Shown: positions 8,961 through 16,848, numbered from the stretch's first letter. The stretch: 32,960 nt of DNA from an uncultured Oscillospiraceae bacterium (GCA_902495835.1 CABUYS010000003.1:1-32960), one strand, 5' to 3'. The notes: generated by a model not told the origin, from the letters alone. Made by a program: numbers and translations.

Positions 8961-11777
8961 ATGCCGCAAGATATAATAATCAAAGGAGCAAAAGAACATA
9001 ATCTTAAAAATGTAAATTTAACAGTTCCGAGAGATAAACTCGTAGTTTTTACGGGTCTTTCGGGTTCGGGAAAGTCTTCACTCGCATTTGACACTATTTA
9101 CGCAGAAGGTCAAAGGCGATATATGGAATCGCTATCTTCATACGCAAGACAGTTTTTGGGACAAATGAATAAACCTGATGTTGAAAGTATAGAAGGACTT
9201 TCTCCCGCAATTTCAATAGACCAGAAAACAACTTCAAAAAACCCACGTTCAACAGTCGGAACCGTAACCGAAATTTATGATTATTTAAGGCTTTTATACG
9301 CAAGAATCGGAGTTCCCCACTGCCCTGTTTGTCACAGAGAAATTACTCATCAAACAATCGACCAAATAACCGATAAAGTAATGGCGTTGGGAGAAACTAC
9401 AAAAATTCAAATTCTTTCACCTATTGTCCGAGGTAAAAAAGGCGAGCACACAAAGGAGTTGGAAAATTTAAAGAAAAGTGGATTTGTAAGAGCTCGCATT
9501 GACGGAGAAATTCATGATTTATCGGAAAATATAAGTCTTTCAAAAAACCAAAAACACAGTATTGACGCAATTGTTGACAGAATAGTAATTAAAGATAATG
9601 TTAAATCAAGGATTACCGAAGCAATAGAAACGGCATGCAATTTATCGGGCGGAATAGTAACGGTGAACGTAAATATGGAAAAAGATATATTATTTTCAAA
9701 AAATTATGCATGTCCTTTTCATAATATTTCAATAGAAGAATTATCGCCGAGAATGTTTTCATTTAACAGTCCTTTCGGGGCTTGTAAAAAATGTACAGGC
9801 CTCGGAGTTTTCATGAAAGTAGACCCGAATTTAGTTGTTCCGGACAAAAACAAATCAATCCACGAAGGCGGAATAAAAGGTAGCGGATGGTCTATGGAAG
9901 GGAATTCAATTGCAAACATGTATTTTGAGGCACTTTCAAAAAAATACAATTTTTCTCTTGATACTCCGATTAAAGACTTGCCAGAGAATATACTAAATAT
10001 CGTCCTTTATGGCACAAACGGAGAAGAACTTGATTTAGTCAGAAAAACTTCTTACGGAGAATCCAAATACAAAAACTCTTTTGAAGGAATTATACCTAAC
10101 CTTGAAAGAAGATTTCGAGAAACAGGTAGCAACTGGGTTAAACAGGAAATAGAAACATTTATGAACGAAATTCCATGCGATGAGTGCAGCGGTAAACGAC
10201 TTTCTCAAACCGCTTTGGGCGTTACTGTGGAAAACATAAATATCTCCGATTTGTGTGATAAATCAGTTAAGGAGCTTATTAAATTCATAAAATCAATCAA
10301 ATTAAGCGAAAAAGATTCAATTATTGCTTCTCCGATACTAAAAGAAATAACAAACAGACTTCAATTCTTACAAAACGTAGGTCTTGAATATCTAACTCTT
10401 TCGCGAAGCTCGGGAACTCTTTCGGGCGGAGAAAGTCAGAGAATACGTCTTGCAACCCAAATAGGTTCGGCGTTAATGGGAGTCTTATATGTTCTTGACG
10501 AACCAAGTATAGGACTTCACCAACGAGATAACGATAAACTTATCGATGCTTTAAAAAATCTCCGAGATGCAGGAAACAGTGTAATTGTCGTAGAACACGA
10601 CGAAGACACTATGTATGCCGCTGACTATATTGTCGACGTCGGCCCCGGTTCAGGTGTAAACGGCGGTCAGGTAGTTTGTGCAGGAACGGTTGAAGATATA
10701 AAAAATTGCGAAAACTCCATAACAGGCCAATATTTGAGCCACAAAAAATTTATTCCCGTTCCTGAAGTTCGAAGAAAAGGCACAGGAAAAAACTTAGAAA
10801 TTATAGGAGCGACGGAACACAATCTAAAAAATATAAATGTTTCAGTACCGCTCGGAACAATTACGGGCGTAACAGGTGTGTCAGGTTCGGGGAAATCCAC
10901 ACTCGTAAACGAAATTATTTACAAAAAACTTTCAGCTGTTCTTAATCGAGCAAAAAATATTCCCGGAAAACACAAAGAAATTCGAGGAATTGAAAACCTT
11001 GACAAAGTTATAGACATAAGTCAATCTCCTATAGGAAGGACTCCTCGTTCAAATCCGGCAACATATACGGGAGTATTTACAGATATACGTGAATTGTTTG
11101 CTTCAACAAATGACGCAAAGTCCAAAGGATTCAAGAGCGGAAGATTTTCCTTTAATGTTAAAGGCGGAAGATGTGAGGCGTGTCAGGGCGACGGAATAAT
11201 AAAAATAGAAATGCATTTTCTTTCAGACATATACGTACCGTGCGAAGTGTGTAAAGGAAAACGTTACAGCAGAGAGACTTTAGCGGTCGAATATAAAGGC
11301 AAAAACATAAGCGATGTACTGAACATGACCATAGACGAAGCTTTTGAATTTTTTGAAAATATTCCAAAAATAAAAACCAAATTAAGCACCCTAAAAGAAG
11401 TAGGACTTGGATATGTAAAGCTCGGGCAACCCGCAACAACTCTCTCGGGAGGAGAAGCTCAAAGAGTAAAACTCGCAACTGAACTGTCAAAAAGAGCCAC
11501 AGGTAAAACTCTTTATATTCTCGATGAACCTTCAACAGGCCTTCACACTGCCGATGTTCACAGACTTACAGAAGTACTTCAAAAACTTGTAAAATCAGGA
11601 AATACCATAATAATAATCGAACACAACCTTGATTTAATAAAAATTTGTGATTATCTAATAGACCTAGGACCCGAGGGCGGAGAAAACGGCGGACAAATCA
11701 TAGCACAAGGTACTCCGGAAGAAGTGGCTGAGAATAAAAGCTCTTATACCGGAATTTATCTCAAAAATGTTTTATAA
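8961..11777 (+). CDS. uvrA: Excinuclease ABC subunit A
   Basis: Damage-recognition ATPase of nucleotide excision repair, acting as a dimer with UvrB. From ATG 8961 it has 938 residues, the family's normal length. A longer in-frame start inside uvrB is unlikely because GAGAGG sits nine bases before 8961. There are two ABC modules: Walker A GLSGSGKSS at 32-40 and GVSGSGKST in the second half, signatures SGGESQRIRLA and SGGEAQRVKLA, and Walker B LDEPS in both. Zinc sites: CPVC near residue 123 and CEAC...CEVC in the second half are standard. The first-half module usually read CxxC...CxxC is here CPFH...CKKC, with His for the second Cys. Its last 26 bases are duplicated downstream. Confidence 0.97.
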   Translation: MPQDIIIKGAKEHNLKNVNLTVPRDKLVVFTGLSGSGKSSLAFDTIYAEGQRRYMESLSSYARQFLGQMNKPDVESIEGLSPAISIDQKTTSKNPRSTVGTVTEIYDYLRLLYARIGVPHCPVCHREITHQTIDQITDKVMALGETTKIQILSPIVRGKKGEHTKELENLKKSGFVRARIDGEIHDLSENISLSKNQKHSIDAIVDRIVIKDNVKSRITEAIETACNLSGGIVTVNVNMEKDILFSKNYACPFHNISIEELSPRMFSFNSPFGACKKCTGLGVFMKVDPNLVVPDKNKSIHEGGIKGSGWSMEGNSIANMYFEALSKKYNFSLDTPIKDLPENILNIVLYGTNGEELDLVRKTSYGESKYKNSFEGIIPNLERRFRETGSNWVKQEIETFMNEIPCDECSGKRLSQTALGVTVENINISDLCDKSVKELIKFIKSIKLSEKDSIIASPILKEITNRLQFLQNVGLEYLTLSRSSGTLSGGESQRIRLATQIGSALMGVLYVLDEPSIGLHQRDNDKLIDALKNLRDAGNSVIVVEHDEDTMYAADYIVDVGPGSGVNGGQVVCAGTVEDIKNCENSITGQYLSHKKFIPVPEVRRKGTGKNLEIIGATEHNLKNINVSVPLGTITGVTGVSGSGKSTLVNEIIYKKLSAVLNRAKNIPGKHKEIRGIENLDKVIDISQSPIGRTPRSNPATYTGVFTDIRELFASTNDAKSKGFKSGRFSFNVKGGRCEACQGDGIIKIEMHFLSDIYVPCEVCKGKRYSRETLAVEYKGKNISDVLNMTIDEAFEFFENIPKIKTKLSTLKEVGLGYVKLGQPATTLSGGEAQRVKLATELSKRATGKTLYILDEPSTGLHTADVHRLTEVLQKLVKSGNTIIIIEHNLDLIKICDYLIDLGPEGGENGGQIIAQGTPEEVAENKSSYTGIYLKNVL

Positions 11778-11780
11778 TCA

Positions 11781-11808
11781 TTGACTTTTTTAAACATTAT
11801 GTTAAAAT
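11781..11808 (+). promoter_or_regulatory. Sigma-A promoter of the first DUF975 gene
   Basis: TTGACT (11781-11786), 16 bases, TAAAAT (11803-11808), directly after the uvrA stop. The same arrangement is repeated before the second copy. Confidence 0.7.
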
Positions 11809-11841
11809 GCACTCGAATATTTACGAAAGGAGGAAAAATTA

Positions 11842-12522
11842 ATGTCCAGCGAAGAATTAAAAGACAGCTTTGCAAGAGAAAAATTAAAATCAGCTGCTAA
11901 ATCTCAAATAAAAAATGACTTTGTAATGATTTTTTTATTTTATCTTATACGTTTTGCTATATCTACAATTGTAAGGTATGTTTTTAACCTCAATTCCGCT
12001 CCGAGAGAAGAAGACTATATGTTTCCAATCATGCCCTATATAGCATCATCCTACGGATCAAGCGGAGTGATATTTTTACTTGAAATATTCTTTTATTCAC
12101 CACTGGAATATTCACTAAGCCGTGCTTATCTCGGACTTATGGAAGGAAAAAGAGTAAAATTTAGTATATTTGCAATCGGATACACCGAGGCTTGGGGAAA
12201 ATCCATACTGCTTTCATTTTTAACTCGAATTTTTACAATTTTATGGGGGTTACTTTTTGTTATCCCGGGAATCATTAAATATTATTCTTACAGAATGGCG
12301 TTTTTCATTTTGGCTGATAATCCCGAACTAAGTGCAAGGGAAGCTCTGAAAAAAAGTGAAGAAATGATGAAGGGTCACAAAATGGATTTGTTTGTACTGG
12401 ATCTTTCCTTTATAGGGTGGTTATTTTTAGTTGCCATAACTTTTGGAGTAGCATCAATTTACGTTGCACCTTATTACGGTGCTACTCAAGCAAATTTCTA
12501 TAAAAACCTAAAAGAAGCCTAA
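11842..12522 (+). CDS. DUF975 family membrane protein, copy A
   Basis: Integral membrane protein of a Bacillota family with no firm function (related to the YciC/glycerophosphoryl-diester-phosphodiesterase membrane-domain type). The 226 residues have four to six hydrophobic segments, a conserved FVIPGIIKYYSYRMAFFIL stretch, then NPELSAREALKKSEEMMKGHK and a C-terminal APYYGATQANFY motif, the hallmarks of DUF975. AGGAGG lies eight bases before the ATG. It has its own promoter and terminator, so it is a single-gene unit. Copy B at 12778 is a clear paralogue: by eye about 80% identical over the last 107 residues, much less over residues 30-75, which includes an extracytoplasmic loop. Confidence 0.75.
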   Translation: MSSEELKDSFAREKLKSAAKSQIKNDFVMIFLFYLIRFAISTIVRYVFNLNSAPREEDYMFPIMPYIASSYGSSGVIFLLEIFFYSPLEYSLSRAYLGLMEGKRVKFSIFAIGYTEAWGKSILLSFLTRIFTILWGLLFVIPGIIKYYSYRMAFFILADNPELSAREALKKSEEMMKGHKMDLFVLDLSFIGWLFLVAITFGVASIYVAPYYGATQANFYKNLKEA

Positions 12523-12530
12523 AAATATTT

Positions 12531-12564
12531 CTCTTCGACAAGATTACTGTCGAAGAGATTTTTT
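12531..12564 (+). terminator. Intrinsic terminator after DUF975 copy A
   Basis: A 10-bp stem (CTCTTCGACA with TGTCGAAGAG; 12531-12540 and 12548-12557) with a 7-base loop is followed by ATTTTTT. A nearly identical hairpin follows copy B. Confidence 0.88.
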
Positions 12565-12565
12565 G

Positions 12566-12686
12566 TACTATAAATAAATTAATTTCAATAAATCACAATC
12601 TCAAAAGTATAATACAAAAGAAAACTAATTAATATAATGTTTCATAAAGAACACTTTTATAAAATGCTTGAGCAAACCAAATTCAT
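12566..12686 (-). pseudogene. Decayed 3' end of a CPBP protease gene (duplication scar)
   Basis: Bases 12566-12647 align with the 3' end of the intact CPBP gene (13490-13569). Read in the CPBP frame on the minus strand, the segment has stop codons where the intact gene encodes VHFFWDYILG. After an apparent deletion of about 35 bases, 12648-12686 resembles the part encoding LSEFIQVFFIG. This second stretch is less certain. The scar shows that the duplicated unit included part of the neighbouring gene. Confidence 0.65.
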
Positions 12687-12713
12687 GAATTTATCTCAAA
12701 AAATATTTTATAA
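12687..12713 (+). other. uvrA 3'-end remnant (duplication junction)
   Basis: These 27 bases repeat the last 26 bases of uvrA (11752-11777) with one inserted A and one substitution. The next bases repeat the region after uvrA, including its promoter. Similarity stops abruptly upstream of 12687, marking the junction. Confidence 0.75.
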
Positions 12714-12716
12714 TCA

Positions 12717-12744
12717 TTGACTTTTTTAAGTATTATGTTAAAAT
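12717..12744 (+). promoter_or_regulatory. Sigma-A promoter of the second DUF975 gene
   Basis: TTGACT (12717-12722), 16 bases, TAAAAT (12739-12744); the duplicated counterpart of the promoter at 11781. Confidence 0.7.
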
Positions 12745-12777
12745 GTACTCAAATATTTACGAAAGGAGGAAAAATCA

Positions 12778-13446
12778 ATGTCAAGGAAAGAATTAAAATC
12801 GCTTGCAAAATCTCAAATAAAAAATGACTTCGCAATGATTTTTTTATTTTACATTATATTCGGTGCCATATCAGCACTTGTAAATGGAATGCAACAGGTA
12901 AGTATTTTTAACTTGGGAGCCATCACAACAAAAGGGAATTCCATTTATTTAACTACACCCACCGTAATATCTTTTTGCGGAATAGGCGGGTTGTCATTAC
13001 TGCTTACATTGTTCTTTTGCTCACCAATAAGCTATTCATTGAGCCATGCTTATCTCGGTCTTATAGAAGGCAAAAAGGTAAAGTTTAGCATGTTTGCAAT
13101 CGGATACACTGACGCTTGGGGAAAATCCATACTGCTTTCGTTTTTAATTTGGATTTTTACACTTTTATGGAGTTTACTTTTTGTTATCCCGGGAATTATT
13201 AAATCTTATTCTTACAGAATGGCGTTTTTCATCCTAGCTGATAATCCCGAATTAAGTGCAAGTGAAGCTTTGCAAAAAAGCAAAGAAATGATGAAAGGTC
13301 ACAAATTGGATTTATTTATACTGGATATTTCTTTCATATGGTGGTCCCTTTTGGTTGCAATAACATTCGGAGTAGCTTTGATTTACGTTGCGCCCTATGT
13401 TGGTGCGACTCGAGCAAATTTCTATAGAAGTTTAAAAGAATCTTAA
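12778..13446 (+). CDS. DUF975 family membrane protein, copy B
   Basis: Paralogue of the gene at 11842, produced by the tandem duplication. The 222 residues keep the DUF975 hallmarks FVIPGIIKSYSYRMAFFIL, NPELSASEALQKSKEMMKGHK and APYVGATRANFY. Copy B lacks a six-residue segment of copy A near the N-terminus and has a different region after the first membrane segment (about residues 35-75), so the two may have diverged in their exposed loop. AGGAGG precedes the ATG. Promoter, ribosome site and terminator are all retained, so both copies are probably expressed. Function unknown. Confidence 0.75.
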   Translation: MSRKELKSLAKSQIKNDFAMIFLFYIIFGAISALVNGMQQVSIFNLGAITTKGNSIYLTTPTVISFCGIGGLSLLLTLFFCSPISYSLSHAYLGLIEGKKVKFSMFAIGYTDAWGKSILLSFLIWIFTLLWSLLFVIPGIIKSYSYRMAFFILADNPELSASEALQKSKEMMKGHKLDLFILDISFIWWSLLVAITFGVALIYVAPYVGATRANFYRSLKES

Positions 13447-13454
13447 AAATATTT

Positions 13455-13488
13455 CTCTTCGACAAAATTACTGTCGAAGAGATTTTTT
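13455..13488. terminator. Terminator between convergent DUF975-B and CPBP genes
   Basis: A 10-bp stem (13455-13464 with 13472-13481), 7-base loop, then ATTTTTT on the plus strand. An A-rich run on the other side gives a weaker U-tract for the minus strand, so it may serve both genes. Confidence 0.85.
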
Positions 13489-13508
13489 GTATTATAAATA
13501 AATTAATT

Positions 13509-14207
13509 TCAATAAACCATAATTCCCAAGATATAATCCCAGAAAAAATGAACTAATATAACATTCCATATGGATTTTGTTTTTCGAAAAATCAACGCAA
13601 AAAACGTTCCTATAAAAAACACTTGAATAAATTCACTTAGCGTCTGCAAAAAATTATAATTAAGAATAGCTACATAGGCTTGTAAATGAATTATTGCAAA
13701 AAACAAACTTGAAAGTATAATAGCTTTTACTTCCGATAAAGTAATTGAAAATTTATTAAAAAGCTTATTTTTATTTGTTTTACATTTGTCAAATAATGAC
13801 CAAGATGCCGTATATACCCAACCTCTGAAAAATAATTCTTCGTAAACAGATAAAACGAATAAATTTATGCATCTTTCAAAATTATAATTCAAAAAATTAA
13901 AAGAACATATTTTTTGAGATATCAAAGACCTAAATGCAAAAAGCCAAATAAAAATTCCTATAAACGAATAAATTAAATTTTTAAAATCAAACTTGCTCCA
14001 CATTTCCGTCAATTTCAACTTTAAATCTTTATCGAAATATTTCAAAATAAAAGTCAAAAACGCGGTCATCAAAAGGCGTTTAATTGTACTGTCAAAGGAA
14101 GTATATGAAGGAATCAGAACCATTCCCCACCATACTAAAATTAAAATTAATGTAAAAATACAAATTTTTTGCATATTAAGTTCTTTCGAACATATTTTCT
14201 TTAACAT
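13509..14207 (-). CDS. CPBP family intramembrane glutamic-type metalloprotease
   Basis: Membrane protease of the CPBP (CAAX protease and bacteriocin-processing, ABI) family. Members cleave prenylated proteins in eukaryotes and act in peptide processing, self-immunity or signalling in bacteria; the substrate here is unknown. The 232 residues contain several membrane segments and the three family motifs: EELFFRG (motif 1, EExxxR), FFAIIH (motif 2, FxxxH) and HFFWD (motif 3), with all presumed active-site residues present. GGAGGTGA precedes the ATG. It stands alone, convergent with DUF975-B. No bacteriocin precursor gene is visible nearby. Confidence 0.85.
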   Translation of the reverse strand: MLKKICSKELNMQKICIFTLILILVWWGMVLIPSYTSFDSTIKRLLMTAFLTFILKYFDKDLKLKLTEMWSKFDFKNLIYSFIGIFIWLFAFRSLISQKICSFNFLNYNFERCINLFVLSVYEELFFRGWVYTASWSLFDKCKTNKNKLFNKFSITLSEVKAIILSSLFFAIIHLQAYVAILNYNFLQTLSEFIQVFFIGTFFALIFRKTKSIWNVILVHFFWDYILGIMVY

Positions 14208-14250
14208 TTATCAATTTCACCTCCATAAAAAAACATTAACACACCTCACA

Positions 14251-14279
14251 AATATAACATAAAAATACAAAATTCACAA
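14251..14279 (-). promoter_or_regulatory. Sigma-A promoter of the CPBP gene
   Basis: On the minus strand TTGTGA (14274-14279), 17 bases, TATATT (14251-14256), about 44 bases before the start codon. Confidence 0.5.
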
Positions 14280-14892
14280 TTTTAATTTTTACAAAAATAA
14301 ATAAACATCCCTTAGCCTAAATAAAGGTATTTCTTTAATGAGTGAAGCCCTGTTCTACTAGTTACCTCTAAAGAAGGCTTATATGATCTGGAACTTGCGA
14401 AGGATTCGTTAATTGCTATCCATAAATAGGTATATAGTTAGTTATTCTCCGAATTCACCTTGTTTTAACTGATTTTTTACTGCATTTTTTCCTGGTGTAT
14501 CTACATAATATCTTCTATGCCAAAATTTTCGGTTCCTATATTGAAAATTAAGATATATATCATCAAACTGCTTTTTTAAATATTCATAATCCCCGATATA
14601 CTCATCTTTGGAAGTATATCCCATAGCATATGTATACGGTCGGGACAACTTCTGCCTGCACTATATTTACTCTTTTTTATTTACACAGCTCTCTTACTCG
14701 CATAAAACACTTTTCTTCTATGTTTAGGCGCAAACACTATAAGATATTTGCAGTTCCGCTTTGCATGTCCTCCTTTTGATTTTTTTTAGAAGTTTTCAGA
14801 GCGCTAATCCAATATAAGTTTTTGCATTTTTTACACCGCTTAAGCTTTACTAAACCACGCGGGCTTTCGCTTGCTTTTCTACACACAACAAA
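14280..14892. mobile_element. Remnant of an IS200-like element and its flanks
   Basis: Apart from the broken transposase, this 600-base stretch between the CPBP and Clp-like genes has no convincing gene. Bases 14300-14440 and 14790-14880 are probably the element's decayed ends, but I could not define boundaries, terminal hairpins or target sites with confidence. Confidence 0.45.
14442..14770 (-). pseudogene. Degenerate IS200/IS605-type transposase (TnpA)
   Basis: Read on the minus strand from 14770, one frame gives HAKRNCKYLIVFAPKHRRKV, a TAA stop, then CPDRIHMLWDI, another stop and KSSLMI. The next frame continues with RNRKFWHRRYYVDTPGKN to a stop at 14442. This is the order of an intact IS200 transposase (NCKYHIVFAPKYRR, CPDHIHML, KGKSSLM, KFWxRGYYVxTVG), so two in-frame stops and one frameshift interrupt it, and about ten residues are missing between the first two blocks. 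The first His of the catalytic His-x-His is Arg. The tyrosine-containing block is kept. An AAAAGGAGG site still precedes it. The element is dead. Confidence 0.85.
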
Positions 14893-14926
14893 AAGTCTTT
14901 TGACCATCTAAACAGTCAAAAGACTT
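14893..14926 (-). terminator. Intrinsic terminator of the Clp-like ATPase gene
   Basis: A perfect 12-bp stem (14893-14904 with 14915-14926) around a 10-base loop, followed on the minus strand by TTTTGTTG, 15 bases after the stop codon. Confidence 0.85.
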
Positions 14927-14940
14927 ATGATTTTAATTAA

Positions 14941-16785
14941 TTATTTTTTTGAATTAATTTTAAATTCAATTTTTCCCTCGTCGGTACAAATGCAGTCAAC
15001 TGCATAGTTTGCTTTTATTTTTCCATCAACTATAAATTTAGCTATAGGTTTCTTTATGTTTTCATTAATAGCGTTTCGTATTTGATTAGTACCTAATCTA
15101 TGGTTTATCTTTACTGAAGAAATAAGGTTAATTACGCTTTCATCAACTTTAACTTTAATGCCTTGTTTTAACATACTACGCTCAAACGAGTTAACAAATA
15201 TTTTTACTATTTCTTTAAAACTTTCAGAGTTTAATTTATTGAATACTACAACTTCGTCTATTTGATTGACAAATGTCTCTCCCAAGCATTTATTTATTTC
15301 CTCTAAAGCATTTTTCTTAACTACGGCTTTATCGTCATTGTCCGCACTGTCTAAAATAGCCTTTGAACCAATATTTGTAGTTATAGCAACTATAGTATTT
15401 GTAAAATCAACTTTGTGTCCAGCACTGTCAAATATATAACCGTTTTCCAAAATTTCAGAAATAATGTTAAGAGTTGAAACATTGGCTCTTTCCAATTTAT
15501 CAAAAACTACAACTGAATAAGGCTTTTGCAACACTTTATCTATAAGCGAACGTTTTGAAAATTCTTGACCCAAATCAACCCTTATGCAACTTCCGATTTC
15601 ATTTCCTAAACGCTGAGCTAAGGCTGTTTTACCAACATTTGGAGTACCGGCAAACAAGAACGATGCACGTGGTTTTGAACTGTCGCTCATACCTGCTCTG
15701 CTTCGACGAACTGCATTACTTACGGATGCTACCGCCTCTTCTTGACCCTTTATGTAACCTCCTATGCGTTTTTCTAAAAGTCTTAAAGCTTCAGCTTCAG
15801 ACGCAGATATCTCTCCCATAGGAATACCTGTTTCACCAGAAATTATTTTTTGTATATCTTTTTCTGTTACAGTTACAACATCGAGCGGGTTAGCTAAAAG
15901 CGTATTTTCTCTATACACAGATTTAGCCGCTGAGCCTACGACATCTATTGCTTTATCCGGATAAGAACGGTTTTTCATGTATTTACCGGTCAATTCCACA
16001 GCTGCAACTAACGCTTCTTCCGATATGCGTACATGTCCGTCTTCTTCAAATTTATACGATATGCCTTTTAACATTTCAAGTGTTTGGGCCTCACTAGGCT
16101 CTTCCACCAATACTTTAGTAAATCTTCTGTCAAGAGCAGGATCTTTAGCAATATATGTATTATACTCGTTATTTGTTGTAGCTGCTATTATCTTTATGTC
16201 TCCATTATCGATATACGTTTTGAAAAGTTCTGCTGCATTGCATTGAACTATTTGATGGAATTCATCTATAAACAAAATTATATTAGGGTCTTTTGCTGCG
16301 GTTTCAAAAAGTGCTCTCATACGTCCTACAGGTCCTGCACCGTTATTATAAGCTTTACCTGCTATAAGGCTTACCATGTTTACTTTAAGAATTCTCTTAT
16401 TTTTAAAGTCGTCAGGAACATCACCTTTAGCAATTTTATAAGCCAGTCCTTCAACAAGAGCCGTTTTTCCTACACCCGCTTCTCCGATAACACAAGGATT
16501 TCCCTTTCCACTACGTGTAAGAATATTAATCATATTTTCTGTTTGTTGTTCGCGGCCAATTGCAGCGTGAAGTTTACCCATCGTAGCTTCTTGAACAAGA
16601 TCGACGCAGTATTGATCTACAACGGAATACGTATCCGGGTCAAGCCATCCTTTTGCTTGAATAATTTGCATTAAAGGTATCCTAATGGCCTTTATAACGT
16701 TACCAACTGCACCTGATATAAACATACTTGGAATACAAGCAAGTGCCCTCATCGTTTCTTTTGAAACAGCTTCTAAAAACGCCAT
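14941..16785 (-). CDS. Clp/Hsp100-like AAA+ ATPase with a degenerate second ATPase domain
   Basis: A double-AAA+ protein of the ClpA/B/C type, but 614 residues against about 750-860 for the family. Residues 1-50 replace the Clp N-domain with a hydrophobic/amphipathic stretch (ALACIPSMFISGAV). Module 1 looks active: Walker A GEAGVGKT 101-108, Walker B LFIDE (D174, E175), arginines 220-221. Its pore-loop context is altered (AGKAYNNGAGPVG). No middle coiled-coil domain follows. Module 2 keeps Walker A (GTPNVGKT 380-387) and sensor-1 N471. Walker B reads VVFDK (Glu to Lys430), the arginine finger is Gln508, the sensor-2 Arg is Asn567, and about 20 residues holding the GYVGY pore loop are missing. 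No LGF-type ClpP loop is seen. Start ATG 16785 has GGAG seven bases upstream; ATG 16791 is too close to it. Confidence 0.85.
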   Translation of the reverse strand: MAFLEAVSKETMRALACIPSMFISGAVGNVIKAIRIPLMQIIQAKGWLDPDTYSVVDQYCVDLVQEATMGKLHAAIGREQQTENMINILTRSGKGNPCVIGEAGVGKTALVEGLAYKIAKGDVPDDFKNKRILKVNMVSLIAGKAYNNGAGPVGRMRALFETAAKDPNIILFIDEFHQIVQCNAAELFKTYIDNGDIKIIAATTNNEYNTYIAKDPALDRRFTKVLVEEPSEAQTLEMLKGISYKFEEDGHVRISEEALVAAVELTGKYMKNRSYPDKAIDVVGSAAKSVYRENTLLANPLDVVTVTEKDIQKIISGETGIPMGEISASEAEALRLLEKRIGGYIKGQEEAVASVSNAVRRSRAGMSDSSKPRASFLFAGTPNVGKTALAQRLGNEIGSCIRVDLGQEFSKRSLIDKVLQKPYSVVVFDKLERANVSTLNIISEILENGYIFDSAGHKVDFTNTIVAITTNIGSKAILDSADNDDKAVVKKNALEEINKCLGETFVNQIDEVVVFNKLNSESFKEIVKIFVNSFERSMLKQGIKVKVDESVINLISSVKINHRLGTNQIRNAINENIKKPIAKFIVDGKIKANYAVDCICTDEGKIEFKINSKK

Positions 16786-16819
16786 ATACATTCTCCTTTT
16801 CTTAAATTAACATAATACT

Positions 16820-16848
16820 ATTGTATCATAAAATTCTAAAAAAATCAA
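16820..16848 (-). promoter_or_regulatory. Sigma-A promoter of the Clp-like ATPase gene
   Basis: On the minus strand TTGATT (16843-16848), 17 bases, TACAAT (16820-16825), about 35 bases before the start. I see no CIRCE or CtsR-type heat-shock operator here. Confidence 0.65.

Larger units (their letters stand above)
11752..12647 (+). repeat. Tandem duplication, left copy (uvrA tail, DUF975 gene, CPBP tail)
   Basis: The unit begins in the last codons of uvrA, contains a promoter, a DUF975 gene and a hairpin terminator, and ends in sequence matching the 3' end of the CPBP gene. It aligns with 12687-13569. The 5' flanks match nearly base for base (90 versus 91 bases before the ATG) and the 3' flanks have almost equal length (125 versus 123). 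Confidence 0.8.
12687..13569 (+). repeat. Tandem duplication, right copy
   Basis: Second copy of the unit described for 11752-12647. Its right end is the true 3' end of the CPBP gene and its left end is the uvrA scar, so the ancestral order was uvrA, one DUF975 gene, CPBP. Confidence 0.8.

Noticed and set aside
13509..14207. Bacteriocin cluster around the CPBP protease
   Set aside because: No precursor peptide, dedicated exporter or modification gene lies near; the NatAB-like operon is 7 kb away with housekeeping genes between.
14442..14648. Independent 68-residue gene
   Set aside because: It is the C-terminal block of the broken IS200 transposase in a shifted frame; the upstream blocks lie in the neighbouring frame.
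14941..16785. Reading the Clp-like gene as a pseudogene
   Set aside because: Uninterrupted frame of 614 codons, good promoter, ribosome site and terminator; the losses are specific to module 2 catalytic and pore positions rather than random.
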